Notes: a model not told the origin generated them from the letters alone. A stretch of 64,000 nt of DNA from Nocardioides zeae (GCF_010686755.1 NZ_JAAGXA010000008.1:170018-234017), one strand, 5' to 3'. Shown: positions 1 to 8,634, counted from the first letter of the stretch. A program made the numbers and translations.

Positions 1-424
1 CGAGGCCGGCGGCCTCGGCGGCCAGGTCGCGCAGCACCCGCACGACGTTGGCGCGGCCCGCGGAGCTGAGCGGGGCGGAGTACTTGCCCAGCGCCGAGTA
101 GAGCGCGCCGGTGAAGTGGGTGCCGCCCAGCTCGTGCGTGATCTGCAGCGAGTCCTGCAACAGCTTCTCGCCGCGGGCGACGACGGCCGTGTCCGCGCTG
201 GAGACGTCGGCGTCGAAGGCGAGGCCCCGCGAGCAGGCGATGCCGAGGCCCTCGGCCTCGAGCACCTTCCGCGCGGCGGCGGCGTCGAGGTTGACGGCGT
301 CGTGGAGCGAGAGCTCGAGCAGGTCGTAGCCCGCGGCCTTGGTCTGGCGCACGGCCGTCTCGACGTCGGCCGGCGTGGTGCCGCCGACCCAGACGAGGGC
401 GTGGACGCCCAGGGGGTTGCTCAT
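1..424 (-). CDS. Sugar isomerase/epimerase, TIM-barrel type (partial, 3' end outside window)
   Basis: N-terminal 141 codons of a gene that runs off the left edge; ATG at 424-422 with a weak AAAGG Shine-Dalgarno upstream. The start (MSNPLGVHALVWVGG) and the segment LGIACSRGLAFDADVSS followed by ELGGTHFTGALYSALGKYS look like the xylose-isomerase-like TIM barrel of D-tagatose/D-psicose 3-epimerases. Such enzymes interconvert ketohexoses or related sugars in the cytoplasm using a divalent metal; the metal ligands would lie in the missing part. It is the last visible gene of the sugar ABC operon, 71 bp after the ATPase stop, so it probably acts on the sugar that operon imports. Substrate cannot be read from the sequence. 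Confidence 0.82.
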   Translation of the reverse strand, partial: MSNPLGVHALVWVGGTTPADVETAVRQTKAAGYDLLELSLHDAVNLDAAAARKVLEAEGLGIACSRGLAFDADVSSADTAVVARGEKLLQDSLQITHELGGTHFTGALYSALGKYSAPLSSAGRANVVRVLRDLAAEAAGL

Positions 425-495
425 GGGGAGGACCTTTCGGTACGGCGCCGGATCGCGGCGCACATCAGTTCGGGGTGAGCTGGTGGCGGGGCGGG

Positions 496-1272
496 TCAGC
501 CCGGGATCGCGCCGGTGATGAGGCCGACGATCTCCTGGCCGGTGGTCGCGTCGGTGCGACGGCCGGCGACGCAGCGGCCGGCGCGCATGACCCAGACCTG
601 CTGGCTCAGGCGCATGACCTGGTCGAAGTTGTGGCTGATGAGGAGCACCGCGTGGCCCTCGTCGCGCAGCTTGAGGATGAGCTGCTCGACGCGGGCGGTC
701 TCCTGCACGCCGAGGGCGGCGGTGGGCTCGTCCATGATCACGAGCCGCGAGGAGAAACCGGCCGCGCGGCAGATCGACACCGCCTGGCGCTGCCCGCCGG
801 AGAGGCGACGGACCCGGGCGGTGACCTCGGGGACGTTGACCGCGAGCTCCGCGACCATCTTCTGCGCCTCGGTGCGCATCCGCTTCCGGTCGAGCATCCC
901 GAAGCGGGTGAGCTCGCGGTTGAGGAAGAGGTTCTGCCAGACGGTGAGGTCCTCGACGAGCGCCAGGTTCTGGTGCACCGTCTCGATGCCGGCCGCGCGG
1001 GCCGCCTCGGGCGTGCTGAAGGACACCGGCTCGCCGTCGAGGAGGATCTCGCCCGCCTGCGGCTTGTGCACGCCGGAGAAGCAGCGCACCAGTGTCGACT
1101 TGCCGGCGCCGTTGTCGCCGACGAGCGCGGTGATCTCGCCCGCCGCGACGGTCACGTCGACGTCGCGGAGCGCGCGCACGCTGCCGAACGACAGCGAGAC
1201 GTTGCGGGCCTCGAGGATGGGGCGGGTGGCGGTGGTGGTCCCGCCGGCGGGGTCCTTCTCGAGCGACGTCAC
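496..1272 (-). CDS. Sugar ABC transporter ATP-binding protein, single-domain (FrcA type)
   Basis: 258-residue ABC ATPase. Walker A GDNGAGKST is at residues 52-60, Q-loop at about 101, signature LSGGQ at 157-161 and Walker B RLVIMDEP at 176-183. Proteins of the ribose/fructose import (CUT2) class usually have two fused ATPase domains of about 500 residues; this one has a single domain, as in FrcA-type importers, so it presumably acts as a homodimer. GTG start; its GTGA overlaps the stop of the upstream permease by 4 bp, indicating translational coupling. It energises import of the sugar bound by the lipoprotein at 2363-3385. Confidence 0.93.
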   Translation of the reverse strand: MTSLEKDPAGGTTTATRPILEARNVSLSFGSVRALRDVDVTVAAGEITALVGDNGAGKSTLVRCFSGVHKPQAGEILLDGEPVSFSTPEAARAAGIETVHQNLALVEDLTVWQNLFLNRELTRFGMLDRKRMRTEAQKMVAELAVNVPEVTARVRRLSGGQRQAVSICRAAGFSSRLVIMDEPTAALGVQETARVEQLILKLRDEGHAVLLISHNFDQVMRLSQQVWVMRAGRCVAGRRTDATTGQEIVGLITGAIPG

Positions 1273-2306
1273 TTCTGGAACCTCATCAGGAAGGCCGCCG
1301 CCACGACGACGACACCGACGGACAGGGGCTGGTAGTACTGCGAGACGCCCAGCGTCGTGAGGCCGTTGAGCAGCACCGTGAGGAGCAGCGCTCCGAAGAC
1401 CGGGCCGAGGATGCTGGCGCGGCCACCGAAGAGGCTGACGCCGCCGAGCACCACCGCGGCGACCGAGTTGAGCAGGTACGACGTGTTCGCGGCCGGCGGC
1501 GTGGACCCGAGGCGGGCCACGATGATGATGGCCGCGATGCCGGCGAGCAGGCCGGCGATGGCGTAGACCGCCACCTTGACCCGCGCCGTGGAGATGCCGG
1601 TGGCCGTGGCCGCCTCGGGCGAGCCACCCGTCGCGAGCACGTGGGTGCCGAAGCGCGTGTGGTAGAGCACCACGTGGGCGAGCACCGCCACGACCACGGC
1701 GATGACGACGATCCAGCTGACCATCTCCACCGGGCCGTCGAGGGAGATGTCGAAGAAGAAGCCCTCGGTCACCGTGACGGGCTGGCCGTCGGAGAGCACG
1801 AGCGCCAGGCCCGATGCCGCCGACAGCATGCCGAGCGTGACGACGAAGTCGGTGATCTTCGCCTTCGCCACCAGCAGGCCGTTGACCAGGCCGGCCAGGA
1901 GCGAGGCGAGCACGGCGCCGACGAAGCAGACCCAGAGGGGCTGGTCCGCGACGTACAGCTGCCCGAGGACCACGATGCCCAGCGTCGTCACGGAGGCGAT
2001 CGACAGGTCGATGCCCGCCGTGGCGACGACGAAGGTCTGCGCGACGGCCAGGATCACCAGCGCCGCGGAGGCCGAGAGCATGCCGGTGACGTTGCCGGAG
2101 CTCAGGAAGGACGGGTCGAGGACCGTGAAGACGACGACCAGGGCGACGAGGCCGACGAGCGCGGCCCAGTCGGCCCAGAAGCCGACGTCGGTCAGGCGGG
2201 CGACGACCGGGTTGCGGCCTCGTCCGGGCGCGTCGCCGGGCTCGGGGGTCGAGCCCTTCGACAACGCGGTGGTACCGGCCGGCGTACCGGTGGCGGCGGT
2301 GGACAT
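1269..2306 (-). CDS. Sugar ABC transporter permease (RbsC/BPD_transp_2 family)
   Basis: 345-residue membrane protein with about 8-10 hydrophobic segments after a cytoplasmic N-terminus of about 45 residues. The segment ATAGIDLSIASVTTLG and the later TSYLLNSVAAVVLGGVSLFGG are typical of the RbsC/XylH/FrcB permease family. It forms the sugar channel with the ATPase at 496-1272. The start at MSTAATGT (ATG at 2306) was preferred because the same frame further upstream reads as arginine-rich shadow of the substrate-binding gene. 56 bp separate it from that gene. Confidence 0.93.
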   Translation of the reverse strand: MSTAATGTPAGTTALSKGSTPEPGDAPGRGRNPVVARLTDVGFWADWAALVGLVALVVVFTVLDPSFLSSGNVTGMLSASAALVILAVAQTFVVATAGIDLSIASVTTLGIVVLGQLYVADQPLWVCFVGAVLASLLAGLVNGLLVAKAKITDFVVTLGMLSAASGLALVLSDGQPVTVTEGFFFDISLDGPVEMVSWIVVIAVVVAVLAHVVLYHTRFGTHVLATGGSPEAATATGISTARVKVAVYAIAGLLAGIAAIIIVARLGSTPPAANTSYLLNSVAAVVLGGVSLFGGRASILGPVFGALLLTVLLNGLTTLGVSQYYQPLSVGVVVVAAAFLMRFQK

Positions 2307-2362
2307 CGTGGCTCCTCGGGGTGCTGTCGTGCGGGGGTGGGGCGGGCCGTCAGCCGGGCGGG

Positions 2363-3385
2363 TCAGTCGAGGAGGTCGGCGAACGGGTCCTCGTAGTCCT
2401 CGAACGGCGCGGGAGCGGCGTCGAGGGCCTGGTCGACGTTGTCGGCGGTGACGAGCGCGATGGGTGCCGTCACGTTCTCGGGCAGGTCCTGGCCGTCCAT
2501 CGCGGCGCGGCAGGCGTTCACGCCCATCTCGCCGATGGCGTAGGGGTACTGCGCCACGACCGCCGAGATGCCGCCGTCCTTGACGCCGTTGAGGCCGTCC
2601 TCGACGCCGTCGACGCTGATGATCTCGACCTCGCCGGTGCGGCCGACGTCGGAGACGGCGCGGGCGACGCCGAGGGCCATGTCGTCGTTGGCGACGAAGA
2701 AGCCGGCCAGGTCCTCGTTGGCGCGGAGGAGCGTGGTGGCCTGGGTGAGGGCCTCGTCGCGCGACCAGTTGGCGGAGACCGTCTGCACGATCTCGACGCC
2801 GTCGCCGACGGCCTCGGTGAACCCGTCGAGGCGGGCGTTGCTGGTGACGTCGCCGGCGATGCCGCCGACGAGCGCGACCTTGCCGCCGTCGGGGAGCAGC
2901 GTCAGCATGTGCTCGCCGCCCATGCGGCCGGCCTCGGTGTTGTCGGTGCCGATGTACGTCGCGGGGGTCGCGTCCGCCTCCGCCGCGGCGTCCGCGTCGA
3001 CCGGGCTGTCGATGTTGACGATCGGGATGTCCTTGGCCGCCAGCTGGGCGAGGCCCTGGACGAGGTTGGTGCCGTCGATCGGGTTGACGATCACGCAGCC
3101 CGGGTCCTTGCCGGCTACGACGTTGAGCTTGTCGAGCTGACCGGTGGTGTCGGTGATGTCGGCGGCCGCCTGCACGTCGACGGAGAAGCCGCCCTCCTCG
3201 CCACCCGCGTCGATGCCGGCCTCCATCTGCTGGAAGAACGGGTTGTCGAGGCCCTTGATGACGGCGGCGACGTCGCCGTCGCTGCCACCCGAGGAGGACG
3301 AGTCGTCGCTGCACGCGGAGGCGACGAGGCAGAGGCTGGCCGCGACCGCGGCGGCAGCCAGGCGGCGAGAGGGGACACGACGCAT
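2363..3385 (-). CDS. Sugar ABC transporter substrate-binding lipoprotein
   Basis: 340 residues. A basic N-region, a hydrophobic core and the lipobox VASAC (Cys25) mark a lipoprotein signal peptide, followed by a Ser/Gly/Asp linker. The mature part resembles the periplasmic-binding-protein 4 (ribose/galactose-type) fold, with AAVIKGLDNPFFQQMEAGI near the start and VNPIDGTNL in the middle. It captures the sugar outside the membrane and delivers it to the permease. First gene of the operon. The ATG at 3385 is chosen over an upstream in-frame start because it directly precedes the signal peptide. The promoter and operator lie at about 3462-3500. Confidence 0.94.
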   Translation of the reverse strand: MRRVPSRRLAAAAVAASLCLVASACSDDSSSSGGSDGDVAAVIKGLDNPFFQQMEAGIDAGGEEGGFSVDVQAAADITDTTGQLDKLNVVAGKDPGCVIVNPIDGTNLVQGLAQLAAKDIPIVNIDSPVDADAAAEADATPATYIGTDNTEAGRMGGEHMLTLLPDGGKVALVGGIAGDVTSNARLDGFTEAVGDGVEIVQTVSANWSRDEALTQATTLLRANEDLAGFFVANDDMALGVARAVSDVGRTGEVEIISVDGVEDGLNGVKDGGISAVVAQYPYAIGEMGVNACRAAMDGQDLPENVTAPIALVTADNVDQALDAAPAPFEDYEDPFADLLD

Positions 3386-3461
3386 TCGGGTAGTCCTTCG
3401 ATCGGTGCTCCGGCAGCTCTGCCGGGGCAAAACCTGTGACCGCCGTCATGCGGTCGGGAGC

Positions 3462-3490
3462 ATCGAACCGCGATTAATGACTTCTGTCAA
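3462..3490 (-). promoter_or_regulatory. Candidate promoter of the sugar operon
   Basis: On the minus strand a perfect -35 TTGACA (3490-3485) is followed by a 17-bp spacer and TTCGAT (3467-3462, 3 of 6 matches to TATAAT). It points at the substrate-binding gene 77 bp downstream. The -35 box sits in the spacer of the palindrome at 3471-3500. Confidence 0.55.
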
Positions 3491-3500
3491 TCATTAATCA
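3471..3500. promoter_or_regulatory. Palindromic operator, probable ROK-regulator site
   Basis: Inverted repeat cgATTAATGA (3471-3480), 10-bp spacer, TCATTAATca (3491-3500); 9 of 10 arm positions are complementary. It is an A/T-rich island in otherwise GC-rich DNA, between the divergent ROK regulator and sugar operon, and overlaps the -35 box of the operon. Binding here would block transcription. Assignment to the adjacent ROK protein is inference. Confidence 0.6.
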
Positions 3501-3542
3501 GGGTCTTTCCGTTTCCCGCCTTCGTTTAATAGGGTGCGGGTC

Positions 3543-4790
3543 ATGTCGACCACGTCTGCCGGGCTGCCGGGCACGCCGCTGGACGGTGCGCCCGGGTCCG
3601 GGACGGGCATCGTCGGCCCCGGCGAGCTCCTCGCCCTCTTCCGCGCCCGCCCCGCCCTCACCCGCGCGGAGGTCATGACCCTCACCGGCCTGTCCCGCTC
3701 CACGGTGAACCAGCGCCTCGACCTGCTGCAGGACGCCGGCCTCCTCGTCGCCCGGGAGCCCGACGTGGTGCCCGGCCGCGGTCGCGGCCGCCCCTCGGCC
3801 TCGTTCGCGTTCAACGAGGAGCAGGGCGTGCTGCTCGTGTGCGACATCGGCGCCACCGCGCTGCGCGCCGCCATCTGCGACCTGAGCGGGCGGGTGCTGC
3901 GCGACCTGCCGCTCACCAGCGACGTCACCGAGGGGCCGGAGGCGGTCCTGTCGCGCGTCGACCCGCTGTTCGCGGATCTGCTGCGCACCGCCGGGCGCGG
4001 CCCGGAGGACGTGCGCGGCATCGCCCTGTCCGTGCCCGGCCCGGTCGACCACGAGCAGGCGACCGTCGTCAGTCCCCCGATCATGACGGGCTGGGACCGC
4101 TACGACATCCGCGGCCGGTTCGCCCGCACGTACGCGTGCCCCCTCCTGCTCGAGAAGGACGCCACGGCGATGGCGTGGGGCGAGTACCGCACCCACTACC
4201 CCGACGCCGACACCCTCCTCATGCTCAAGCTCGGCACGGGCGTGGGCGCCGGCATCATCGCGGGCGGGCGCATCCACCGGGGCGCCGACGGCGCCGCGGG
4301 CGACATCGGGCACACCCAGACGGCGGGCGCCGAGGGCGACACCGGGCCGCTCTGCCGCTGCGGCAACCACGGCTGCGTCGAGGCCCGCGCGGGCGGCTGG
4401 GCCATGCTGCGCGACCTCGCGGCCGCCGGACGCGACCTCAGCACCGTCGACGAGCTCGTCGAGCGGATCCGCACCGCCGACCCCGTGGCCGTCGGGCTCG
4501 CTCGCACCGCCGGCCGCGTCCTCGGTACGGCGCTGGCCGAGACCGTCAACATCCTCAACCCCCGCGTGGTGGTCGTCGGGGGCCAGCTGGCGGAGGCCGA
4601 GGAGCAGATCTTCGCGGGCCTGCGGGAGATGGTCTACTCCCGATCGCTGCCCCTGGCGACGCGCCGCCTCGAGCTCCACCGGAGCCGCCTGGACGTCCGC
4701 GCCGGCTCGGTCGGCCTGGCCCTCCTGCTGGCCGACCACATCTTCGCGCCCGCGACCGTCGACGCCGCACTGGCCGATCCCGCCTCGTGA
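3543..4790 (+). CDS. ROK family transcriptional regulator (HTH plus sugar-kinase-like domain)
   Basis: 415 residues from ATG 3543; a GTG at 3534 is a possible alternative. Residues about 38-62 form a winged helix-turn-helix (LTRAEVMTLTGLSRSTVNQR). Residues from about 98 form a ROK domain: nucleotide-binding start DIGAT at about 101, and the zinc motif CRCGNHGC at 271-278 followed by Glu. Proteins of this XylR/NagC/Mlc class repress sugar operons and release DNA when the sugar or its phosphate binds. It is divergent from the sugar ABC operon, with the palindrome at 3471-3500 between, so it is the likely repressor of that operon and of itself. Confidence 0.92.
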   Translation: MSTTSAGLPGTPLDGAPGSGTGIVGPGELLALFRARPALTRAEVMTLTGLSRSTVNQRLDLLQDAGLLVAREPDVVPGRGRGRPSASFAFNEEQGVLLVCDIGATALRAAICDLSGRVLRDLPLTSDVTEGPEAVLSRVDPLFADLLRTAGRGPEDVRGIALSVPGPVDHEQATVVSPPIMTGWDRYDIRGRFARTYACPLLLEKDATAMAWGEYRTHYPDADTLLMLKLGTGVGAGIIAGGRIHRGADGAAGDIGHTQTAGAEGDTGPLCRCGNHGCVEARAGGWAMLRDLAAAGRDLSTVDELVERIRTADPVAVGLARTAGRVLGTALAETVNILNPRVVVVGGQLAEAEEQIFAGLREMVYSRSLPLATRRLELHRSRLDVRAGSVGLALLLADHIFAPATVDAALADPAS

Positions 4791-4859
4791 TCCGCTGACC
4801 TCGCGGACCGACGCCGCGGCGTACCCCCGAGGCGGCCTGGGCTAGGCTCCCCCCGTTGG

Positions 4860-4873
4860 TTACCCGCCAGTAG
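4860..4873 (+). promoter_or_regulatory. TTACYnnnnAGTAG motif, copy 1 (upstream of etfD)
   Basis: TTACCCGCCAGTAG, an imperfect inverted repeat of the half-sites TTACY and AGTAG. The same motif occurs at 24339-24352 before an acyl-CoA dehydrogenase and, on the other strand, at 45510-45523 before a crotonase. It lies 117 bp before the etfD start codon. Confidence 0.5.
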
Positions 4874-4880
4874 GACAAGT

Positions 4881-4900
4881 GTCACACGGACTGGTGTGAC
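4881..4900. promoter_or_regulatory. Perfect inverted repeat in the etfD leader
   Basis: GTCACAC, 6-bp spacer, GTGTGAC. It begins 7 bp after the shared 14-bp motif and could be a second operator or an RNA hairpin in the etfD leader. The polarity (TCACAC..GTGTGA) is opposite to a CRP consensus, so it is not called a CRP site. Confidence 0.4.
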
Positions 4901-4989
4901 GCAGCGAACGTCCCGACACTAAGGTCGGACGACGCGCGCGTTCCGAGTGGCCGGGACGCGCGCACGTAGTGACGAGGAGCTCTTCGCTG

Positions 4990-7900
4990 ATGGGTGCTAT
5001 CCAGATCTTCGCTGTCGTCGTGTCGCTGGTGGTCACCGCGGTGGCCGTCACGATGACGACGATGGCGGTCCGTTCGATCGTCGCGACCGTCAAGGTCGGT
5101 CAACCGACCTCCGGACGCACCGACCAGCCGGTGCGACGCACCATCACGATGGTCAAGGAGACGTTCCTCCACACGCGGATGCTCCAGTGGCACTGGGTCG
5201 GCATCATGCACTGGTTCGTCTACGCGGCGTTCATCCTGCTGTCGACCGCGGTGATGACGGGCTACGTGCAGCTCTTCAAGCCCGACTTCGCGCTGCCGAT
5301 CATCGGCCACTTCTTCCTCTTCGAGTGGGCCAGCGAGGGTCTCGGCCTGCTCGGCACGATCGGCATCGTCTTCCTCATCGTCTACCGCCAGCTGCACCAC
5401 CCGCGGCGGGAGGGCCGCCGCAGCCGGTTCTACGGCTCCAACCAGTGGCAGGCCTACTTCGTCGAGGCGATGGCCCTGCTCGAGGGCTCCGCGATCCTGT
5501 TCATCCGCGGCGCGGAGTACAACCTCGGCCAGATCGCCAGCGACCACCCCGAGGACTTCTCCACCTTCCACTTCCCGATCAGCTCCCACGTCGGCACGGC
5601 GCTGTTCCCGACCGGCGCGGGTTCCGAGGGCACGCTGGAGAACATCATCGTCGTCATCGCGATGATCAAGATCCTGCTCGCGATGGTCTGGCTGATCGTC
5701 ATCTCCTCGAACCTCAACATGGGCGTCGCCTGGCACCGCTTCACCGCCTGGCCCAACATCTGGTTCAAGCGTGAGGGCTCGGGCCGCACCGCGCTCGGCG
5801 CCCTGAAGCCGCTCACGTCGGACGGCAAGCCGATCACCCTCGACGACATCGACGACCTCGACGAGGACTCCACGCTCGGCGTCGGCAAGATCGAGGACTT
5901 CTCCTGGAAGGGCATCCTCGACTTCACGACCTGCACCGAGTGCGGTCGCTGCCAGAGCCAGTGCCCGGCCTGGAACACCGAGAAGCCGCTGTCGCCCAAG
6001 CTGCTCATCATGGGCCTGCGCGACCACGCCTACGCGAAGGGTCCGTACTCCCGCGCCGGCGGCGAGGAGAGCGAGGCGGCCACCGCCCTGCTCGAGGGCA
6101 ACGAGGTGCTGCAGCGCGAGGCCGAGCGTCCCCTCGTCGGCGACACGGGTGACGACTGGTTCTACATGCCGGAGAACGGCGCGGCCGTGATCGACCCCGA
6201 CGTGCTCTGGTCGTGCACCTCCTGCGGCGCCTGCGTCCAGCAGTGCCCCGTCGACATCGAGCACGTGGACCACATCGTCGACATGCGCCGTTACCAGGTG
6301 CTCGTCGAGTCCAACTTCCCCGCCGAGCTCAACGGCCTCTTCAAGCGCCTCGAGAGCAAGGGCAACCCGTGGGGCATGTCCCCCAACGACCGCCTCGACT
6401 GGGCCAAGGGCCTCGACTTCGAGGTGCCCGTCGTCGGCGAGACCATCGAGTCGCTCGACGAGGTGGACTGGCTGTTCTGGGTGGGCTGCGCCGGGGCGTA
6501 CGAGGACCGCGCGAAGAAGACCACCCGCGCCACCGCGGAGCTGCTCGACATGGCCGGCATCAGCTTCGGCGTGCTGGGCAACGGCGAGACCTGCACCGGC
6601 GACTCGGCGCGCCGGGCCGGCAACGAGTTCGTCTTCCAGGGCCTCGCGGCGCAGAACGTGGAGACGCTCAAGGAGTTCAAGGCCAAGAAGGTCGTCTCCA
6701 CCTGCCCGCACTGCATGAACACGCTGAAGAACGAGTACAAGTCGTTCGGCATCGAGCTCGAGGTCATCCACCACACGCAGCTGCTCAACCGCCTGGTGCG
6801 CGACGGCAAGCTGACGCCGGTCGCCTCCGGCGCGGGCGCCCACCAGCGCACGATCACCTACCACGACCCCTGCTACCTGGGCCGTCACAACCAGGTCTAC
6901 ACGCCTCCGCGCGAGCTGCTGCAGATCATGCCGGGCGCCGAGGTCAAGGAGATGGAGCGCAACTCCGAGCGGTCCTTCTGCTGCGGCGCCGGTGGCGCCC
7001 GCATGTGGATGGAGGAGAACATCGGGGAGCGCATCAACGTCAACCGCACCCAGGAGGCGGTGGGCACCGGCGCCGACCAGATCGCCGTCGGCTGCCCCTT
7101 CTGCCGCGTGATGATCTCCGACGGCCTGACCGCCGAGCAGTCCGGCGGCCGGGCGCGCGAGGAGGTCGAGGTCCTCGACGTCGCGCAGATGCTGCTCGCG
7201 TCGGTGAAGGGCGAGCAGGCGACCAAGCTGCTCCCCGGCGAAGGCGCGAAGGCCGCTCCCGCGAAGGCGAAGCCCGCGGCGAAGAAGAAGGACGAGGCGC
7301 TCGAGGCCGAGCCGGAGGACGGCGACGTCACCGTCACCGACTCCACCGTCACCGAGACGGCCGACGTCGGCCCGCTGGCCAAGGCCTCGGGCGGCGACTC
7401 GCTCTTCGACACCCCGGAGTCGAAGAAGGAGGAGCCGAAGAAGGAGGGCACCGGCGGCTCGCTGTTCGACGACGACGCCTCGTCGCTCTTCGACACGCCC
7501 GCGAAGCCCGCTGCCAAGGCGGAGCCCGCGGAGAAGCCGGCTGCGGAGAAGCCCGCCGAGAAGCCCGCCGCCGACCTCGGCGCCGGCGGGTCGCTGTTCG
7601 ACCTGGGTGGCGATGCTCCCGCGAAGCCTGCTGCGAAGGCGGAGCCCGCGGAGAAGCCCGCGGAGAAGCCGGCTGCGGAGAAGCCCGCCGAGAAGCCCGC
7701 CGCCGACCTCGGCGCCGGCGGGTCGCTCTTCGACATCCCGGCCCAGGAGTCGGCTCCGGCTGCTCCGGCTGTTCCGGCTGAATCGAAGGCCGAGCCGGTC
7801 GAGGCGAAGGCCGAGCCCGCCGCGACCGGCGGCGGGGCGACCAGCTCCCCGCGGACGGACGTCGACATCAGCGCCGCTGGTTCGCTGTTCGACATCGCGG

Positions 7901-8616
7901 CCCCCGAGACCGGCACGGCCCCCGCCCGCGCGGCGGAGCCCGACGCAACGGAGTCTGCCGCAACGGAACCCGCCGCGACGGAGCCGGAGCCCGCTCCGGT
8001 TGCCGAGAAGCCGGCAGCGACCGGCGGCGGGGCGACCAGCTCCCCGCGGACGGACGTCGACATCAGCGCCGCTGGTTCGCTGTTCGACATCGCGGCTCCC
8101 GAGACCGGCACGGCCCCCGCCCGCGCGGAGGAGCGCGCGCCGGTGACGGAGGAGCCCGCGCCGGTGACGGAGGAGCCCGCGCCGGTGACGGAGGAGCCCG
8201 CGCCGGTGACGGAGGGGCCCGTCGCGGAGGAGCCGGAGGCAGAGGCCCCGGTCAGCGAGCCCGAGCCGGAGCCGGCTCCGGCGACGTCGGTCGCCCCGGC
8301 GGCGAGCGGCGGGGGCGCCACGAGCACCCCGCGCACCGACGTCGACATCCACGCGACGAGCTCGCTGTTCGACATCGAGGCACCGGAGACGGGCACGGCC
8401 CCCGCGCCGGCAACCCCGGCACCGGCCGCCGAGACGCCGGTCGCCGAGGCGGAGCCCGAGGCAGCAGCGGAGCCCGAGCCGGAGCCCGAGCCGGAGGCAG
8501 TTGCTGAGCCCGAGCCGGCCCCTGCACCGCAGGAGAAGCCGCGCTCCAGCGGGGCGACGCACACGCCGCGCACGGATGCGGACATCCACGGCGCGGACTC
8601 GCTCTTCGACCTCTGA
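4990..8616 (+). CDS. etfD: EtfD-like membrane Fe-S oxidoreductase with long repetitive tail
   Basis: 1208 residues; ATG 4990 preceded by GAGGAGC. Residues 1-250 hold about five membrane segments (NarI-like). Two 4Fe-4S motifs follow, CTECGRCQSQCP from about 315 and CTSCGACVQQCP from about 409, then two cysteine-rich CCG domains (WVGCAG about 501; DPCYLG about 627; CCGAGG about 664). This order matches mycobacterial Rv0338c (EtfD), which takes electrons from the EtfBA flavoprotein during fatty-acid beta-oxidation and passes them to the quinone pool. No etfBA is in the window. From about residue 738 the protein is a roughly 470-residue Ala/Pro/Glu tail with nine SLFD motifs, absent from the catalytic core and probably disordered. 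The upstream motif at 4860 links it to the acyl-CoA dehydrogenase gene. Confidence 0.88.
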   Translation: MGAIQIFAVVVSLVVTAVAVTMTTMAVRSIVATVKVGQPTSGRTDQPVRRTITMVKETFLHTRMLQWHWVGIMHWFVYAAFILLSTAVMTGYVQLFKPDFALPIIGHFFLFEWASEGLGLLGTIGIVFLIVYRQLHHPRREGRRSRFYGSNQWQAYFVEAMALLEGSAILFIRGAEYNLGQIASDHPEDFSTFHFPISSHVGTALFPTGAGSEGTLENIIVVIAMIKILLAMVWLIVISSNLNMGVAWHRFTAWPNIWFKREGSGRTALGALKPLTSDGKPITLDDIDDLDEDSTLGVGKIEDFSWKGILDFTTCTECGRCQSQCPAWNTEKPLSPKLLIMGLRDHAYAKGPYSRAGGEESEAATALLEGNEVLQREAERPLVGDTGDDWFYMPENGAAVIDPDVLWSCTSCGACVQQCPVDIEHVDHIVDMRRYQVLVESNFPAELNGLFKRLESKGNPWGMSPNDRLDWAKGLDFEVPVVGETIESLDEVDWLFWVGCAGAYEDRAKKTTRATAELLDMAGISFGVLGNGETCTGDSARRAGNEFVFQGLAAQNVETLKEFKAKKVVSTCPHCMNTLKNEYKSFGIELEVIHHTQLLNRLVRDGKLTPVASGAGAHQRTITYHDPCYLGRHNQVYTPPRELLQIMPGAEVKEMERNSERSFCCGAGGARMWMEENIGERINVNRTQEAVGTGADQIAVGCPFCRVMISDGLTAEQSGGRAREEVEVLDVAQMLLASVKGEQATKLLPGEGAKAAPAKAKPAAKKKDEALEAEPEDGDVTVTDSTVTETADVGPLAKASGGDSLFDTPESKKEEPKKEGTGGSLFDDDASSLFDTPAKPAAKAEPAEKPAAEKPAEKPAADLGAGGSLFDLGGDAPAKPAAKAEPAEKPAEKPAAEKPAEKPAADLGAGGSLFDIPAQESAPAAPAVPAESKAEPVEAKAEPAATGGGATSSPRTDVDISAAGSLFDIAAPETGTAPARAAEPDATESAATEPAATEPEPAPVAEKPAATGGGATSSPRTDVDISAAGSLFDIAAPETGTAPARAEERAPVTEEPAPVTEEPAPVTEEPAPVTEGPVAEEPEAEAPVSEPEPEPAPATSVAPAASGGGATSTPRTDVDIHATSSLFDIEAPETGTAPAPATPAPAAETPVAEAEPEAAAEPEPEPEPEAVAEPEPAPAPQEKPRSSGATHTPRTDADIHGADSLFDL
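7822..8129 (+). repeat. Two long direct repeats inside the etfD tail
   Basis: About 113 bp at 7822-7934 are repeated nearly exactly at 8017-8129 (offset 195 bp). Each encodes ATGGGATSSPRTDVDISAAG followed by an SLFD motif and PETGTAPARA. A second, older duplication covers roughly 7501-7605 and 7621-7735. They indicate tail growth by unequal recombination. Confidence 0.85.
8137..8220 (+). repeat. Tandem repeat, 4 x 21 bp, in the etfD tail
   Basis: Four head-to-tail copies of a 21-bp unit (gcgccggtgacggaggagccc), each encoding APVTEEP; the last copy has one base change that gives EGP. In frame, so copy-number change would leave the gene open. Confidence 0.9.
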
Positions 8617-8634
8617 CCGGAGCCGCGACGTACC

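Noticed and set aside
4881..4900. CRP/cAMP binding site
   Set aside because: Half-sites are in the opposite polarity to TGTGA-N6-TCACA, so it was recorded only as a palindrome.
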